Shown here: piece after piece, positions 54,260-62,802 of the stretch
How positions within the stretch are numbered: the stretch's first letter is position 1
How the letters are laid out: each line of letters opens with the position of its first letter
From: G965200765 sp965203865
GTDB lineage: Bacteria; Pseudomonadota; Gammaproteobacteria; Arenicellales; JAJDZL01
Assembly (NCBI GenBank): GCA_965203865.1
Contig: OZ241916.1
Span: 2,480,001-2,544,000, forward strand
Direction: 5' to 3'
Length of the DNA stretch: 64,000 nucleotides
The notes under the pieces: generated by a model
Seen by the model: only the letters and a program-made list of their open reading frames with translations
The model's database searches: none
Told to the model about the DNA's origin: nothing
Program-made: the position numbers and the translations under genes

Positions 54260-54576
54260 TCAGAAATTGGTCTTTCCAACATCTGCGATTGGATAGATAC
54301 GGAACTCATATATTCTCCCCTGAAGGTATCGCCTCGATACACAAAAAATACTTCGCCTATTATTGTAGTGTCTGAAATTGCCAATCATCGTATGCACAGT
54401 CGGTAGCCATTTTTGAAATATGCTTGTTCAAGCATGTTGTCCAGCGATTGATGTATCCCGACATGAGGCCAGTGTCCGTACTGCCTCAGTTTCAGATTGA
54501 CTGAGTTGGCTAACCAGGTTTTCTGCGACAAAGGGACTGAAACCAGATACAGGTAGTCTTGATGCTGAAACCAAGT
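54260..54576 (-). pseudogene. Degraded reading frame upstream of polA
   Basis: On the minus strand a frame runs FQHQDYLYLVSVPLSQKTWL, NLKLRQYGHWPHVGIHQSLD, AYFKNGYRLCIR, then a stop, IIGEVFFVYRGDTFRGEY, and after a two-base shift EFRIYPIADVGKTNF and stop. The continuity on both sides of the stop and frameshift suggests a decayed gene of about 105 codons without a start. No family recognised. The rest of 54047-54578 holds only a 7-bp inverted repeat at 54420-54435. Confidence 0.3.
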
Positions 54577-54578
54577 TT

Positions 54579-57341
54579 ATGCGAGAAAAATCATACACAG
54601 AAAAAATCTGTGCATCTCCAGACAAATTATCAGACAATGAAGCAGTGCCAAACTCCAGTAAAAAAATTCTCTACCTGATTGACGGGACTGCATACGTTTA
54701 CAGAGCGTTTCACGCGTTTAATTTGAGTACTGCCTCAGGCGAGCCAACCGGGGCTGTCTACGGCATGGTCAATATGCTTAATCGGATTCTTAAAGAGCAG
54801 TCTCCCCACTATATCGTCACAATATTCGATGCCAAAGGCAAAACATTCCGAGATGACATGTATCCCGAATACAAGGCGAACCGTCCGCCAATGCCCGATG
54901 AATTGCGCAGGCAGTACGACATTATTCGCGATTTGGTGCCTGCCATGGGAATTCCCGTACTCAGCGTACCCGGGGTTGAAGCAGACGATGTAATTGCAAC
55001 TCTGGCTACCGAGGCGGCAAACCAAAACAACGACATTCACACCATTATTGCCAGTGCTGACAAAGACCTTGCCCAACTTGTTTCCGAGCACATAACATTG
55101 CGAGATGAAATGCGAAATGATGAACTGGACCCGGAAGGCGTATTGAACAAATTCGGGGTGTCACCAGACAGAATCATAGACTATCTCTCTTTGGTCGGTG
55201 ACCCTGTGGACAACATTCCGGGAGTGCCGCTGGTTGGCAAAAAAACTGCCGCAAAATGGATTCAGCAGTATGGCTCGCTGGAAGGCGTGATTTCCAATGC
55301 AGACAATATTACCGGCAAGGCAGGAGAAAACCTCAGAAACAGTTTCGAGCAACTGGGCTTGGCTAAAAATCTGGTTACGCTGAAACTTGACGTGGATATT
55401 GAATTCAATATGAATAATTTCACGCAAACGGTGCCCGATACCGAAGTTTTGCGGGATTACTATAAAAAGCTTGAATTCCGCACGTGGCTAAGCCAGTTAA
55501 AATCCAGCAAGGCAACGGAAGAGCACAAATCCGATTACTTCACAATTCTGGATGAATCAAGTCTAAATGACCTGGTTGAACAACTAAAAAATTGCCAAAT
55601 TCTGGCTGTTGATACAGAAACGACCGGAATTAATGTTCGGAAAGACAGCCTGGTCGGAATTTCCATCAGTATGAATAGCCGGAAAGCATACTATATCCCG
55701 GTTGCGCATCGCTATGTAAACGCACCGAAGCAATTGCCTCGAGAACTGGTTCTGGAAAAACTGGCACCCATTCTGGAAGATGAATCAATTGCGAAGATCG
55801 CACAAAACATAAAGTTTGATGCCGCTATTTTCAGAAAATACGGAGTGTCAATTAAAGGTGTTTTGTACGACACCATGCTAGAGTCGTATGTCTTGGATAG
55901 CAGAGCAGTTGCTCAGCATAGCCTTGACAATCTCGCTTCAAGATATTTGCAGTATTCCACAATTCCGTACGAGGAAGTGGCAGGAAAAGGAAAAAATCAA
56001 ATTACCTTTGATCAGGTAGAGGTTGAAAGAGCAGTAAACTACGCCGCCGAAGATGCAGATATCACACTTCAACTGCATCAGACACTCTGGCCCAAACTCG
56101 AGTCAAACAGTTCTCTGAAAAATGTTTACGAGAATATTGAAGTACCCCTTATCGCCGTGCTTGACAGAATGGAAAATAACGGCGTACTTTTGAACTGCGA
56201 TGAATTGCGTCGGCAGAGTATGGAGCTGCAAGTCCGATTGAACAAGGTGGAAAATTCAATTTTCGAGCTGGCGGGCACGCAGTTCAATCTCTCGTCGCCC
56301 AAGCAGATTCAGGAAGTGTTGTTTGACAAGCTCAGCTTGCCGGTTACAAAGAAAACCTCGCGTGGACAGCCCTCGACTTCGGAAGATGTACTTCGCGACT
56401 TGTCCGACAAGTACGAAGTGCCAAAACTGATTCTTGAGCATCGCGGCTTGTTCAAATTAAAGTCTACCTATACGGACAAGCTTCCAGACCTCATTGACCA
56501 GAATTCTGGAAGAGTACACACTTCCTATCATCAGGCTGTTGCTGCAACCGGGCGATTGTCTTCTTCCGACCCCAATCTTCAAAATATTCCTATTCGGACT
56601 CCCGAAGGAAAACGTGTGCGAGAAGCATTTGTGGCAGATTCGGAATGCGTACTGCTTTCTATTGACTATTCTCAAATTGAACTCCGTCTCATGGCTCATC
56701 TCTCCGGCGATCCGGGACTGGTGGACGCGTTCAATAGAGGGGGGGATGTTCACAAAAGCACAGCTTCTGAAGTTTTTGGCACGAGCGAAGAAGAGGTCAC
56801 CCCCGACCAGCGACGAAATGCGAAAGCAATCAACTTCGGTTTGATATACGGAATGTCCCAATTCGGTCTTGCCAGACAGCTTGGCATTGAACAGGCGCAA
56901 GCCAAAGAATATGTGCAGCAGTACTTCGAGCGTTACCCAGGAGTCAGAGAATACATGGACAGAATACGCGCACAGGCCTATGAACAGAAGTTCGTCGAAA
57001 CACTATTCGGTCGGCGACTCTATGTGCGTGATATCGAATCGGGTAACTTCAATCGACGTCAGCACGCCGAGCGCACCGCGATTAACGCCCCACTGCAAGG
57101 TTCAGCGGCAGACATAATCAAAATGGCAATGATCGAAGTAGACAAGTGGCTTGCTGAATCTGAAAGCGGTGCCAAGATGATCATGCAAGTTCATGACGAA
57201 TTGGTTTTGGAAGTGCCCGAAAAAGAGATTGACGAAGTGATATCAAAAGTGTCGCATTTCATGGAAAATATTGCAGAACTGGATGTGCCTCTGATCGTCG
57301 ATTCCGGAGTTGGAATCAACTGGGCGCAGGCTCATGACTAA
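54579..57341 (+). CDS. polA: DNA polymerase I
   Basis: 920 residues with all three domains. The 5' nuclease domain (about 27-300) has LYLIDGTAYVYRAFHAF, GVEADDVIATLA and SADKDLAQLV. The 3'-5' exonuclease (about 335-520) has an intact DxE motif (LAVDTETTG), so it should proofread. The polymerase (about 540-920) has TGRLSSSDPNLQNIP, motif A DYSQIELRLMAHLSGD, motif B RRNAKAINFGLIYG and motif C VHDELVLE. It fills gaps and removes RNA primers. ATG 54579 gives a slightly extended N-terminus. Convergent with engB, overlapping by four bases. Confidence 0.97.
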   Translation: MREKSYTEKICASPDKLSDNEAVPNSSKKILYLIDGTAYVYRAFHAFNLSTASGEPTGAVYGMVNMLNRILKEQSPHYIVTIFDAKGKTFRDDMYPEYKANRPPMPDELRRQYDIIRDLVPAMGIPVLSVPGVEADDVIATLATEAANQNNDIHTIIASADKDLAQLVSEHITLRDEMRNDELDPEGVLNKFGVSPDRIIDYLSLVGDPVDNIPGVPLVGKKTAAKWIQQYGSLEGVISNADNITGKAGENLRNSFEQLGLAKNLVTLKLDVDIEFNMNNFTQTVPDTEVLRDYYKKLEFRTWLSQLKSSKATEEHKSDYFTILDESSLNDLVEQLKNCQILAVDTETTGINVRKDSLVGISISMNSRKAYYIPVAHRYVNAPKQLPRELVLEKLAPILEDESIAKIAQNIKFDAAIFRKYGVSIKGVLYDTMLESYVLDSRAVAQHSLDNLASRYLQYSTIPYEEVAGKGKNQITFDQVEVERAVNYAAEDADITLQLHQTLWPKLESNSSLKNVYENIEVPLIAVLDRMENNGVLLNCDELRRQSMELQVRLNKVENSIFELAGTQFNLSSPKQIQEVLFDKLSLPVTKKTSRGQPSTSEDVLRDLSDKYEVPKLILEHRGLFKLKSTYTDKLPDLIDQNSGRVHTSYHQAVAATGRLSSSDPNLQNIPIRTPEGKRVREAFVADSECVLLSIDYSQIELRLMAHLSGDPGLVDAFNRGGDVHKSTASEVFGTSEEEVTPDQRRNAKAINFGLIYGMSQFGLARQLGIEQAQAKEYVQQYFERYPGVREYMDRIRAQAYEQKFVETLFGRRLYVRDIESGNFNRRQHAERTAINAPLQGSAADIIKMAMIEVDKWLAESESGAKMIMQVHDELVLEVPEKEIDEVISKVSHFMENIAELDVPLIVDSGVGINWAQAHD

Positions 57342-57976
57342 ATATCTACCGATGCGGCATTAATCCATTCCAGCAACTGGGAACGCGCCTGCGTCACTCC
57401 CAGGCCATTTGTACTGGAAAATGCCTGCACGGTAGAAAATTGCTGGAAATCTCCAAGTTCTTTGCACACAAGGGCAACGGTGTTCTTCACCCTGCTGCTG
57501 GACAACTTGTCCGCTTTTGTCAGCAGTATATGAACATGAACAGAAGAAGCACAGCACCATTCAATCAGTTGCTTGTCCATAGACTTTAGCGGATGCCGAA
57601 TATCCATGGTAATAGCCAGCCCGCAAAGGCTCTCTCGTGTAGAAAAGTACTTTTCAATTGTTTTTGCCCAATGCTTACGCATTGCATCAGGCACTTTGGC
57701 ATAGCCGTAACCGGGCAAATCAACGAGTCGAATATTTTCATTGACTGAGAACATTACAATCTGCTGTGTTCGACCCGGCGTTTTGCTTGTAATGGCAAGT
57801 CTCTTGTGGCCTGTAAGTGCATTCAGCGCACTGGACTTTCCGCTGTTTGAGCGGCCGGCGAATGCCACCTCGACACCCGTATCCGGAAGCAGTTGCTTCA
57901 AAGTATGGGCAGCCACCTCGAATTTTGCTCCGTTCAAGCTTGATATTGGAGTACTCAACTGCCCGGCACCTTGCAA
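57338..57976 (-). CDS. engB: Ribosome-biogenesis GTPase EngB (YihA/YsxC)
   Basis: 212 residues of the TRAFAC GTPase family needed for large-subunit assembly: P-loop GRSNSGKSS (41-49), switch region SKTPGRTQQI, DLPGYGYAKV (G3) and LLTKADKL (G4). The start is TTG, as no in-frame ATG precedes the conserved region. polA and cytochrome c4 on either side is a classical gammaproteobacterial neighbourhood. Confidence 0.94.
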   Translation of the reverse strand: MQGAGQLSTPISSLNGAKFEVAAHTLKQLLPDTGVEVAFAGRSNSGKSSALNALTGHKRLAITSKTPGRTQQIVMFSVNENIRLVDLPGYGYAKVPDAMRKHWAKTIEKYFSTRESLCGLAITMDIRHPLKSMDKQLIEWCCASSVHVHILLTKADKLSSSRVKNTVALVCKELGDFQQFSTVQAFSSTNGLGVTQARSQLLEWINAASVDI

Positions 57977-58081
57977 AAATGCTGATTAAGATAGTAATTG
58001 AACAACTGAAGGCAAATCATCGCAAACCCATTAAATCCTCTCATATTCATCACCGCACAAATTCGCATTGTACACTTCCAG

Positions 58082-58168
58082 TTAATCGTAATAGCATTTC
58101 AACTTCTCATCAAACTCAAGAAAAACCGGCAGATGATCGGTAATTCGAATTACGTTTAGATGCGACAT
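58082..58168 (-). pseudogene. C-terminal relic of an endonuclease/exonuclease/phosphatase-family protein
   Basis: The minus frame MSHLNVIRITDHLPVFLEFD, EKLKCYYD and stop contains the DHLPV motif that closes EEP-superfamily enzymes such as ExoIII. Nothing of the upstream domain remains. Short, so the match could be chance. Confidence 0.3.
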
Positions 58169-58275
58169 GGCATAAAAAATGGCCCTTTTTAATTTATACT
58201 ACTCAATAGTTGCAAAAAAATGTAGCATTCTTAACCATGCAACTCCCTAATTTTATTTGTACAAGTGAACTGAAT

Positions 58276-58545
58276 ATGAACAATCCCGAAAATTCAAGTA
58301 TGAAGACCAAGCAAGAAACTCTCAAAAAAGGAACAGATGAGTATTTGGACGTGTTGGAAGATATCAAAGAGCAATATCAACAATATATGGATATTAGCGG
58401 TATATATGATTTGCTGAATATGCTGAACAAGCAAAAAGAGGAGAAATTTTTACCCCCTACACCAGAGAACCCGTTGACAACAAATAAAACCTTCTGCCAG
58501 CGACGACTGCGTAGAACGGTATACAACGATTATCATTGTATATAA
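58276..58545 (+). CDS. Possible small hydrophilic protein, unknown
   Basis: 89 residues from ATG 58276: MNNPENSSMKTKQETLKKGT, DEYLDVLEDIKEQYQQYMDI, SGIYDLLNMLNKQKEEKF. Strongly helical and charged in the middle, basic at the end. A TATACT at 58195-58200 may be a -10 box. An in-frame TTG at 58210 would lengthen it by 22 residues. No family recognised. Confidence 0.35.
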   Translation: MNNPENSSMKTKQETLKKGTDEYLDVLEDIKEQYQQYMDISGIYDLLNMLNKQKEEKFLPPTPENPLTTNKTFCQRRLRRTVYNDYHCI

Positions 58546-58600
58546 TTCTCACAGTTTTATAATTGAATCACCAATTGATTGAGAACCCCATTTAGAGACT

Positions 58601-59221
58601 ATGAAAGAGACCCAAGTTTCACTTTTCCGATTGCTAGCCTTGCTGGCTTTGTCAATCGGACTCGCATCAAATGCTTTTTCCGCCGGCGACCCGGTTGCGG
58701 GTAAAGAGAAAACCGGCTTGTGCGTAGCCTGCCACGGACAAGACGGCAACAGCCCCGTGCCTCAGTTTCCAAAAATAGCTGGACAAGTTCCCGGCTATGC
58801 GGCAACCCAGCTAGCTAAATTCCAATCGGAAAAACGAGTGGGTTCGTCCATGATTGGAATGGTGAAATCTCTTACCGAGCAGGACATGGCCGACCTTGAT
58901 GCCTACTATGCTCAATTTGAGTCTACTCCGGGCAGCATTCAGGAAGAAGACGTAGTAGCTGCAATGCGCGGTCGTGAAATCTACAGAAACGGTTCCAAAG
59001 AGTATTCCATCCCCGCCTGCATGGCATGCCATGGACCATCGGGAGCGGGAATACCGACTCGATATCCAAGACTTGCAGGCCAGTTTCAGGAATACTTGGT
59101 CAAGTCTCTGGTTGAATTCAAAAACGGGGAATGGGAAAGCGAGGAAATGAACCCGATTGCCTTCCGGCTTACAATGCAGCAAATCAATGACCTGGCAATA
59201 TATTTGCACGGACTGAATTAA
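58601..59221 (+). CDS. Cytochrome c4, diheme
   Basis: 206 residues with a signal peptide (cleavage near AFSAGDP) and two homologous cytochrome c domains: CVACH (Cys41, Cys44, His45) and CMACH (Cys140, Cys143, His144), each followed by GQDG or GPSG and an axial Met region. Periplasmic or membrane-associated electron carrier that can feed a cytochrome c oxidase such as the caa3-like enzyme in this window. Its stop overlaps the convergent pgi stop by four bases. Confidence 0.92.
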   Translation: MKETQVSLFRLLALLALSIGLASNAFSAGDPVAGKEKTGLCVACHGQDGNSPVPQFPKIAGQVPGYAATQLAKFQSEKRVGSSMIGMVKSLTEQDMADLDAYYAQFESTPGSIQEEDVVAAMRGREIYRNGSKEYSIPACMACHGPSGAGIPTRYPRLAGQFQEYLVKSLVEFKNGEWESEEMNPIAFRLTMQQINDLAIYLHGLN

Positions 59222-60846
59222 TCGCCTTTGCGAATTCTTCTTGATATCCTATAGAACAACCTGACCGTATATTGCAGGTCAATACCCGCATTGACGGCGT
59301 AAACCGGCCTTCCCAATTCGCGTAACGCTACAAGGTCAGCTATTGCCTGAACAGATATTGAGTCGTTAAAACTGTAAGGCTTGCCGTAAACCTTCAAATC
59401 GTTGCAATCCTCCTTGATAATCAAATAGTGTCCGTTTGCCGGACCGCCTTTGTGAAACTGCCCGGTTGAATGCAGGTACTGTGGCCCAAAATTGAATACT
59501 ACTGTTGCACCTGACGCGTACTTCAATTCCTGTGCAAGCTGCTCAACGAGATTTTCGTTGTCTGTTGACGGGGATACATACGCCAAAATGCAAATATAGT
59601 CACTGTCTCTCACGCTTGAAAGCATTGTGAACAGCAACTCTTCAATGGCATCTTCATGCGCAACGCTGCAGAATTCATCTTCTATCATGGCGACCGGGGC
59701 AGTGGGCAACTGATCCAATTTGTTTCGAGTGTACTGTTTTACACGAACAACATCCGGTTGATTTGCAGGATTTATTTTCAGCCACCAAGCTGCCAGCACA
59801 ACTGCAACCTGCCACTCAATTACGATCTCAATAGCGCTGTGAAATCGGGGTAACTGTTGATGATAAATTTCTACAATTTCAGCTTGCGAAGGACAGGCAC
59901 TCATCACCAACTCGTCAACCTCAGCTTCCTCTACCTCAATCACCGGCAAAACACCCATTCCCTCCTTGCCCAAACTTTCCGCTACCAATTGCTCAATCCA
60001 TTTCGCAAGAGCACGCTGCTGTCTTGAAGTTTTGATATTGAGCCTGGCACCCTCGCATTTGCAAAGCATTGCCAGTACCGCCCCCAATCTACAATTCTCC
60101 CTTGCACTCTCTGCACTATTCACCCGATACTGACCCACCTGTTTCGATGCAACTTCAAGCAACTCGTCCAAATTGAACCCAATAATTGCAGCCGGAAACA
60201 AACCCATCATTCCCAATGCTGAGAATCTGCCAGGCACTTTGGGGTCAGCATCCAGAACAGGCAAATGGTTTTTATCTGCCCATTTTCGTAAACGGCTGGG
60301 GCCTGGTTCCGTAAGAACGGTAAAATATCGGGCGACATCGTCTCGTACTTTGGCAACTGCAGCAAGCAATGTACAAGCAATATCGAATGTTTCCAAAGTT
60401 TCACCCGATTTGCTGGAAATGATGAAGTGAACTGAATTCGATTCGGCCAGTTCAAGGCATTGACTTACGATGGCTGGGCTGGTACTGCTTATTATTTTTA
60501 ACTGGCAAGCCGGCTCTCTCGCCATGCTCGCAAATACCTCGGCAGATTGCACTGCGCCGCCGATGCCTACCAGAACAACAGTGTCAAAATTTTGCTGAAT
60601 TTCGACAACTCGATTTTTACATGGCGAATGCTGAAGTGTATCCACAGTTCTCTTGAATATATCTGTCCACTCGACGCATTCTGCCGGATTCTCAATCGGT
60701 TTTTCCGGCCAGTTCCATAACGACAGGTTTTTGTCAAAGACTCTTTGCAGAGCTTGCTGCTTGACCAAGTCAGCCATGATTGCCTGAATGGTTGCGGCAT
60801 GCGAACCAAAACTTGCTAGATTGAATTCTGCACTTGGCTTGCTCAT
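59218..60846 (-). CDS. pgi: Phosphoglucose isomerase, transaldolase-fusion type but stand-alone
   Basis: 542 residues of the SIS/PGI superfamily: VVLVGIGGAVQSAEVFA, ISSKSGETLETF, PGRFSALGMMGLFPAAIIG, LAKWIEQLVAESLGKEGMG and STGQFHKGGPANGHYLI. These match the PGI half of bifunctional transaldolase-PGI proteins better than classical E. coli Pgi; the transaldolase half is not attached and not adjacent. It interconverts glucose-6-P and fructose-6-P. ATG, cytoplasmic. Confidence 0.82.
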   Translation of the reverse strand: MSKPSAEFNLASFGSHAATIQAIMADLVKQQALQRVFDKNLSLWNWPEKPIENPAECVEWTDIFKRTVDTLQHSPCKNRVVEIQQNFDTVVLVGIGGAVQSAEVFASMAREPACQLKIISSTSPAIVSQCLELAESNSVHFIISSKSGETLETFDIACTLLAAVAKVRDDVARYFTVLTEPGPSRLRKWADKNHLPVLDADPKVPGRFSALGMMGLFPAAIIGFNLDELLEVASKQVGQYRVNSAESARENCRLGAVLAMLCKCEGARLNIKTSRQQRALAKWIEQLVAESLGKEGMGVLPVIEVEEAEVDELVMSACPSQAEIVEIYHQQLPRFHSAIEIVIEWQVAVVLAAWWLKINPANQPDVVRVKQYTRNKLDQLPTAPVAMIEDEFCSVAHEDAIEELLFTMLSSVRDSDYICILAYVSPSTDNENLVEQLAQELKYASGATVVFNFGPQYLHSTGQFHKGGPANGHYLIIKEDCNDLKVYGKPYSFNDSISVQAIADLVALRELGRPVYAVNAGIDLQYTVRLFYRISRRIRKGD

Positions 60847-60919
60847 CGGATTTAGTGGGGACTCCCGAATTGGAATCCGCTATCGCTTGCGTGAACTACG
60901 GATTGATACTCTTCTGCTA

Positions 60920-61135
60920 TCAATCCGTCGATTCGGACACCAGACGAAACTTTGTTCCGCAGTACGGGCAAGCTTCTTCCCCGGAATTTTCAATTGGAAG
61001 ATAGACGCGCGGATGGGAATCCCACAATCGCATTCGTTCCAGCGGACAATGCAACGGGAGGTCCTTTTCGGTTACTTCAATAATTGACTCGGCATTCGGT
61101 ACTTCACCTTCGACCGGCCTGTACTGATCAACCAT
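60920..61135 (-). CDS. Zinc-finger CHCC domain protein
   Basis: 71 residues with the zf-CHCC pattern: LPLHCP, WDSHPRVYLPIEN and EACPYCGTKF. It is the bacterial counterpart of the NDUFS6 zinc domain; function unknown. It lies 15 bp after ilvE on the same strand, an arrangement frequent in gammaproteobacteria. ATG 61135 preferred over TTG 61144. Confidence 0.82.
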   Translation of the reverse strand: MVDQYRPVEGEVPNAESIIEVTEKDLPLHCPLERMRLWDSHPRVYLPIENSGEEACPYCGTKFRLVSESTD

Positions 61136-61150
61136 GGCGTGCAAGTTCTT

Positions 61151-62077
61151 TTATACGTAAGTCAGCCAATGAAGATGCTCTTCGCTTTTGCCCTGTACAA
61201 CATCAAAATACAAAGACTGAAGCTGCTTGGTGATCGGTCCGCATCCGCCTGCGCCAATTTTTCTGCCATCTACTTCTCGAATAGGCGTTACTTCAGCGGC
61301 TGTTCCGGTGAAAAATGCTTCATCGGCAATGTATACCTCGTCTCGGGTAATGCGCTTTTCCTGCAAAGGATATCCGAGTTCGCTGATGAGTTGAATTGTT
61401 GTACGACGCGTAATCCCTTCCAGTGCCGATGTTAAATCCGGAGTACTGATGACTCCGTCGCGAACAATGAATATATTTTCCCCTGAGCCCTCCATCACAT
61501 AGCCATCCGTATCAAGAAGCAATGCCTCGTCTGCACCACAGTCAATAGCCTCCTGCAGTGCAAGTATGGAATTTACATAATGACCACAGGCCTTTGCACG
61601 GCACATGGATACATTGACGTGCAAGCGTGAAAAAGAGGATGTTTTCACACTGATGCCTGCTTCGAGCCCCTCGTCTCCAAGATACGCACCCCACTCCCAT
61701 GCGGCAATTGCAATATGAGTGCTAAGATTGTCGGCACGAAGTCCCATGCCTTCCGAACCATAGTACAGAATTGGGCGAATATAGGCACTTTCCAAAACAT
61801 TCTCGCGCACGACTGTACACTGGGCTTTATTGATAGTTTGTCTGTCATACTCTACGGTCATACCGAGAATATGGGCTGACGAGTAGAGTCGCTCCGTGTG
61901 TTCTTCCAACCGGAAGATTGCGGAACCCTTGCTGGTCTTGTATGCACGCACACCTTCAAATACAGCGACACCATAGTGCAACGAGTGTGTAAGTACATGG
62001 ACATTGGCTTCTCGCCACGGCACCAGTTCGCCATCAAACCAGATTACACCATCGCGGTCGCTGTAAGATTCGTTCAT
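61151..62077 (-). CDS. ilvE: Branched-chain amino acid aminotransferase
   Basis: 308 residues of fold-type IV PLP aminotransferases: VIWFDGELVPWREANVHVLT, YGVAVFEGVRAYKT, HTERLYSSAHIL, the PLP-lysine region SMCRAKACGHYVNSILALQE, GYVMEGSGENIF, and TPDLTSALEGITR, FFTGTAAEVTPI. It catalyses the last step of Leu, Ile and Val synthesis. Likely operon with the zinc-finger gene. Confidence 0.94.
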   Translation of the reverse strand: MNESYSDRDGVIWFDGELVPWREANVHVLTHSLHYGVAVFEGVRAYKTSKGSAIFRLEEHTERLYSSAHILGMTVEYDRQTINKAQCTVVRENVLESAYIRPILYYGSEGMGLRADNLSTHIAIAAWEWGAYLGDEGLEAGISVKTSSFSRLHVNVSMCRAKACGHYVNSILALQEAIDCGADEALLLDTDGYVMEGSGENIFIVRDGVISTPDLTSALEGITRRTTIQLISELGYPLQEKRITRDEVYIADEAFFTGTAAEVTPIREVDGRKIGAGGCGPITKQLQSLYFDVVQGKSEEHLHWLTYV

Positions 62078-62213
62078 TTCTGCACTCTCGATTTCTTCCG
62101 GTGTTTAAATTAGTGAGCAAGTATCGCAAAAAAGCGAACTTGGAATTATATATTGCAACCTGAAAAATTCATGCAATGCTTGCACATGCACGACACATTT
62201 TTGCAGCACAGTT

Positions 62214-62771
62214 TCAATTTCCCTTGAAAGGTTCGCGAGAAAAAATGCGATGAACCATTGGTTCAAAGAACTCAAGCGGTTTCGACTCGTAGTCAGGGTC
62301 GAAGGATGTCTGATCCCATTTCTCGCAAAAATCAACGCAATCTTGATAATACGGGCTGTCCTTGTACTGGTCGCGCAAATTCCGATCGGAATCCAGGTAA
62401 TGAAAGAAATAGTATCCCTGGAATATGCCGTGATGCTTAAGTATCCAGTAGGTTTTCTCTGAAACATAAGGCCTTAGCACTGCGGCCGCCATCTCGCTAT
62501 GGTTTTCCGGCGCAAGGTTGTCGCCAATATCGTGTAGCAATGCTGCGACAATCATTTCTTCATCCGCCCCATCCTGCCAGGCGCGAGTGGCTGTTTGAAG
62601 CGAATGCTCCAAGCGAGTTACTCTGTACCCCCCTATTCCTTCCTCCATTGTACGAAGATGCTCCAAAATTCGGTCCGCTGTATCGGCGCTGTGCTCTTGC
62701 TCAGTTTTTTGCAGAAACTGATACTCCTCGCGCGTGCCATCCGCCATACGCGTAAAAGATACTGTCTCCAT
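62214..62771 (-). CDS. HD-domain protein, PhnZ-like
   Basis: 185 residues. HD signature: His56 in RLEHSLQTA, His80-Asp81 in ALLHDIG, and downstream histidines in ENHSEMAA and LKHHG. The LEHSLQTA----GADEE arrangement resembles PhnZ-type diiron oxygenases more than nucleotide phosphohydrolases. No phosphonate gene is nearby, so the substrate is unknown. Confidence 0.7.
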   Translation of the reverse strand: METVSFTRMADGTREEYQFLQKTEQEHSADTADRILEHLRTMEEGIGGYRVTRLEHSLQTATRAWQDGADEEMIVAALLHDIGDNLAPENHSEMAAAVLRPYVSEKTYWILKHHGIFQGYYFFHYLDSDRNLRDQYKDSPYYQDCVDFCEKWDQTSFDPDYESKPLEFFEPMVHRIFSREPFKGN

Positions 62772-62802
62772 TCAAAAATTCTCGCTTGTCTTCAGATTAA
62801 AT

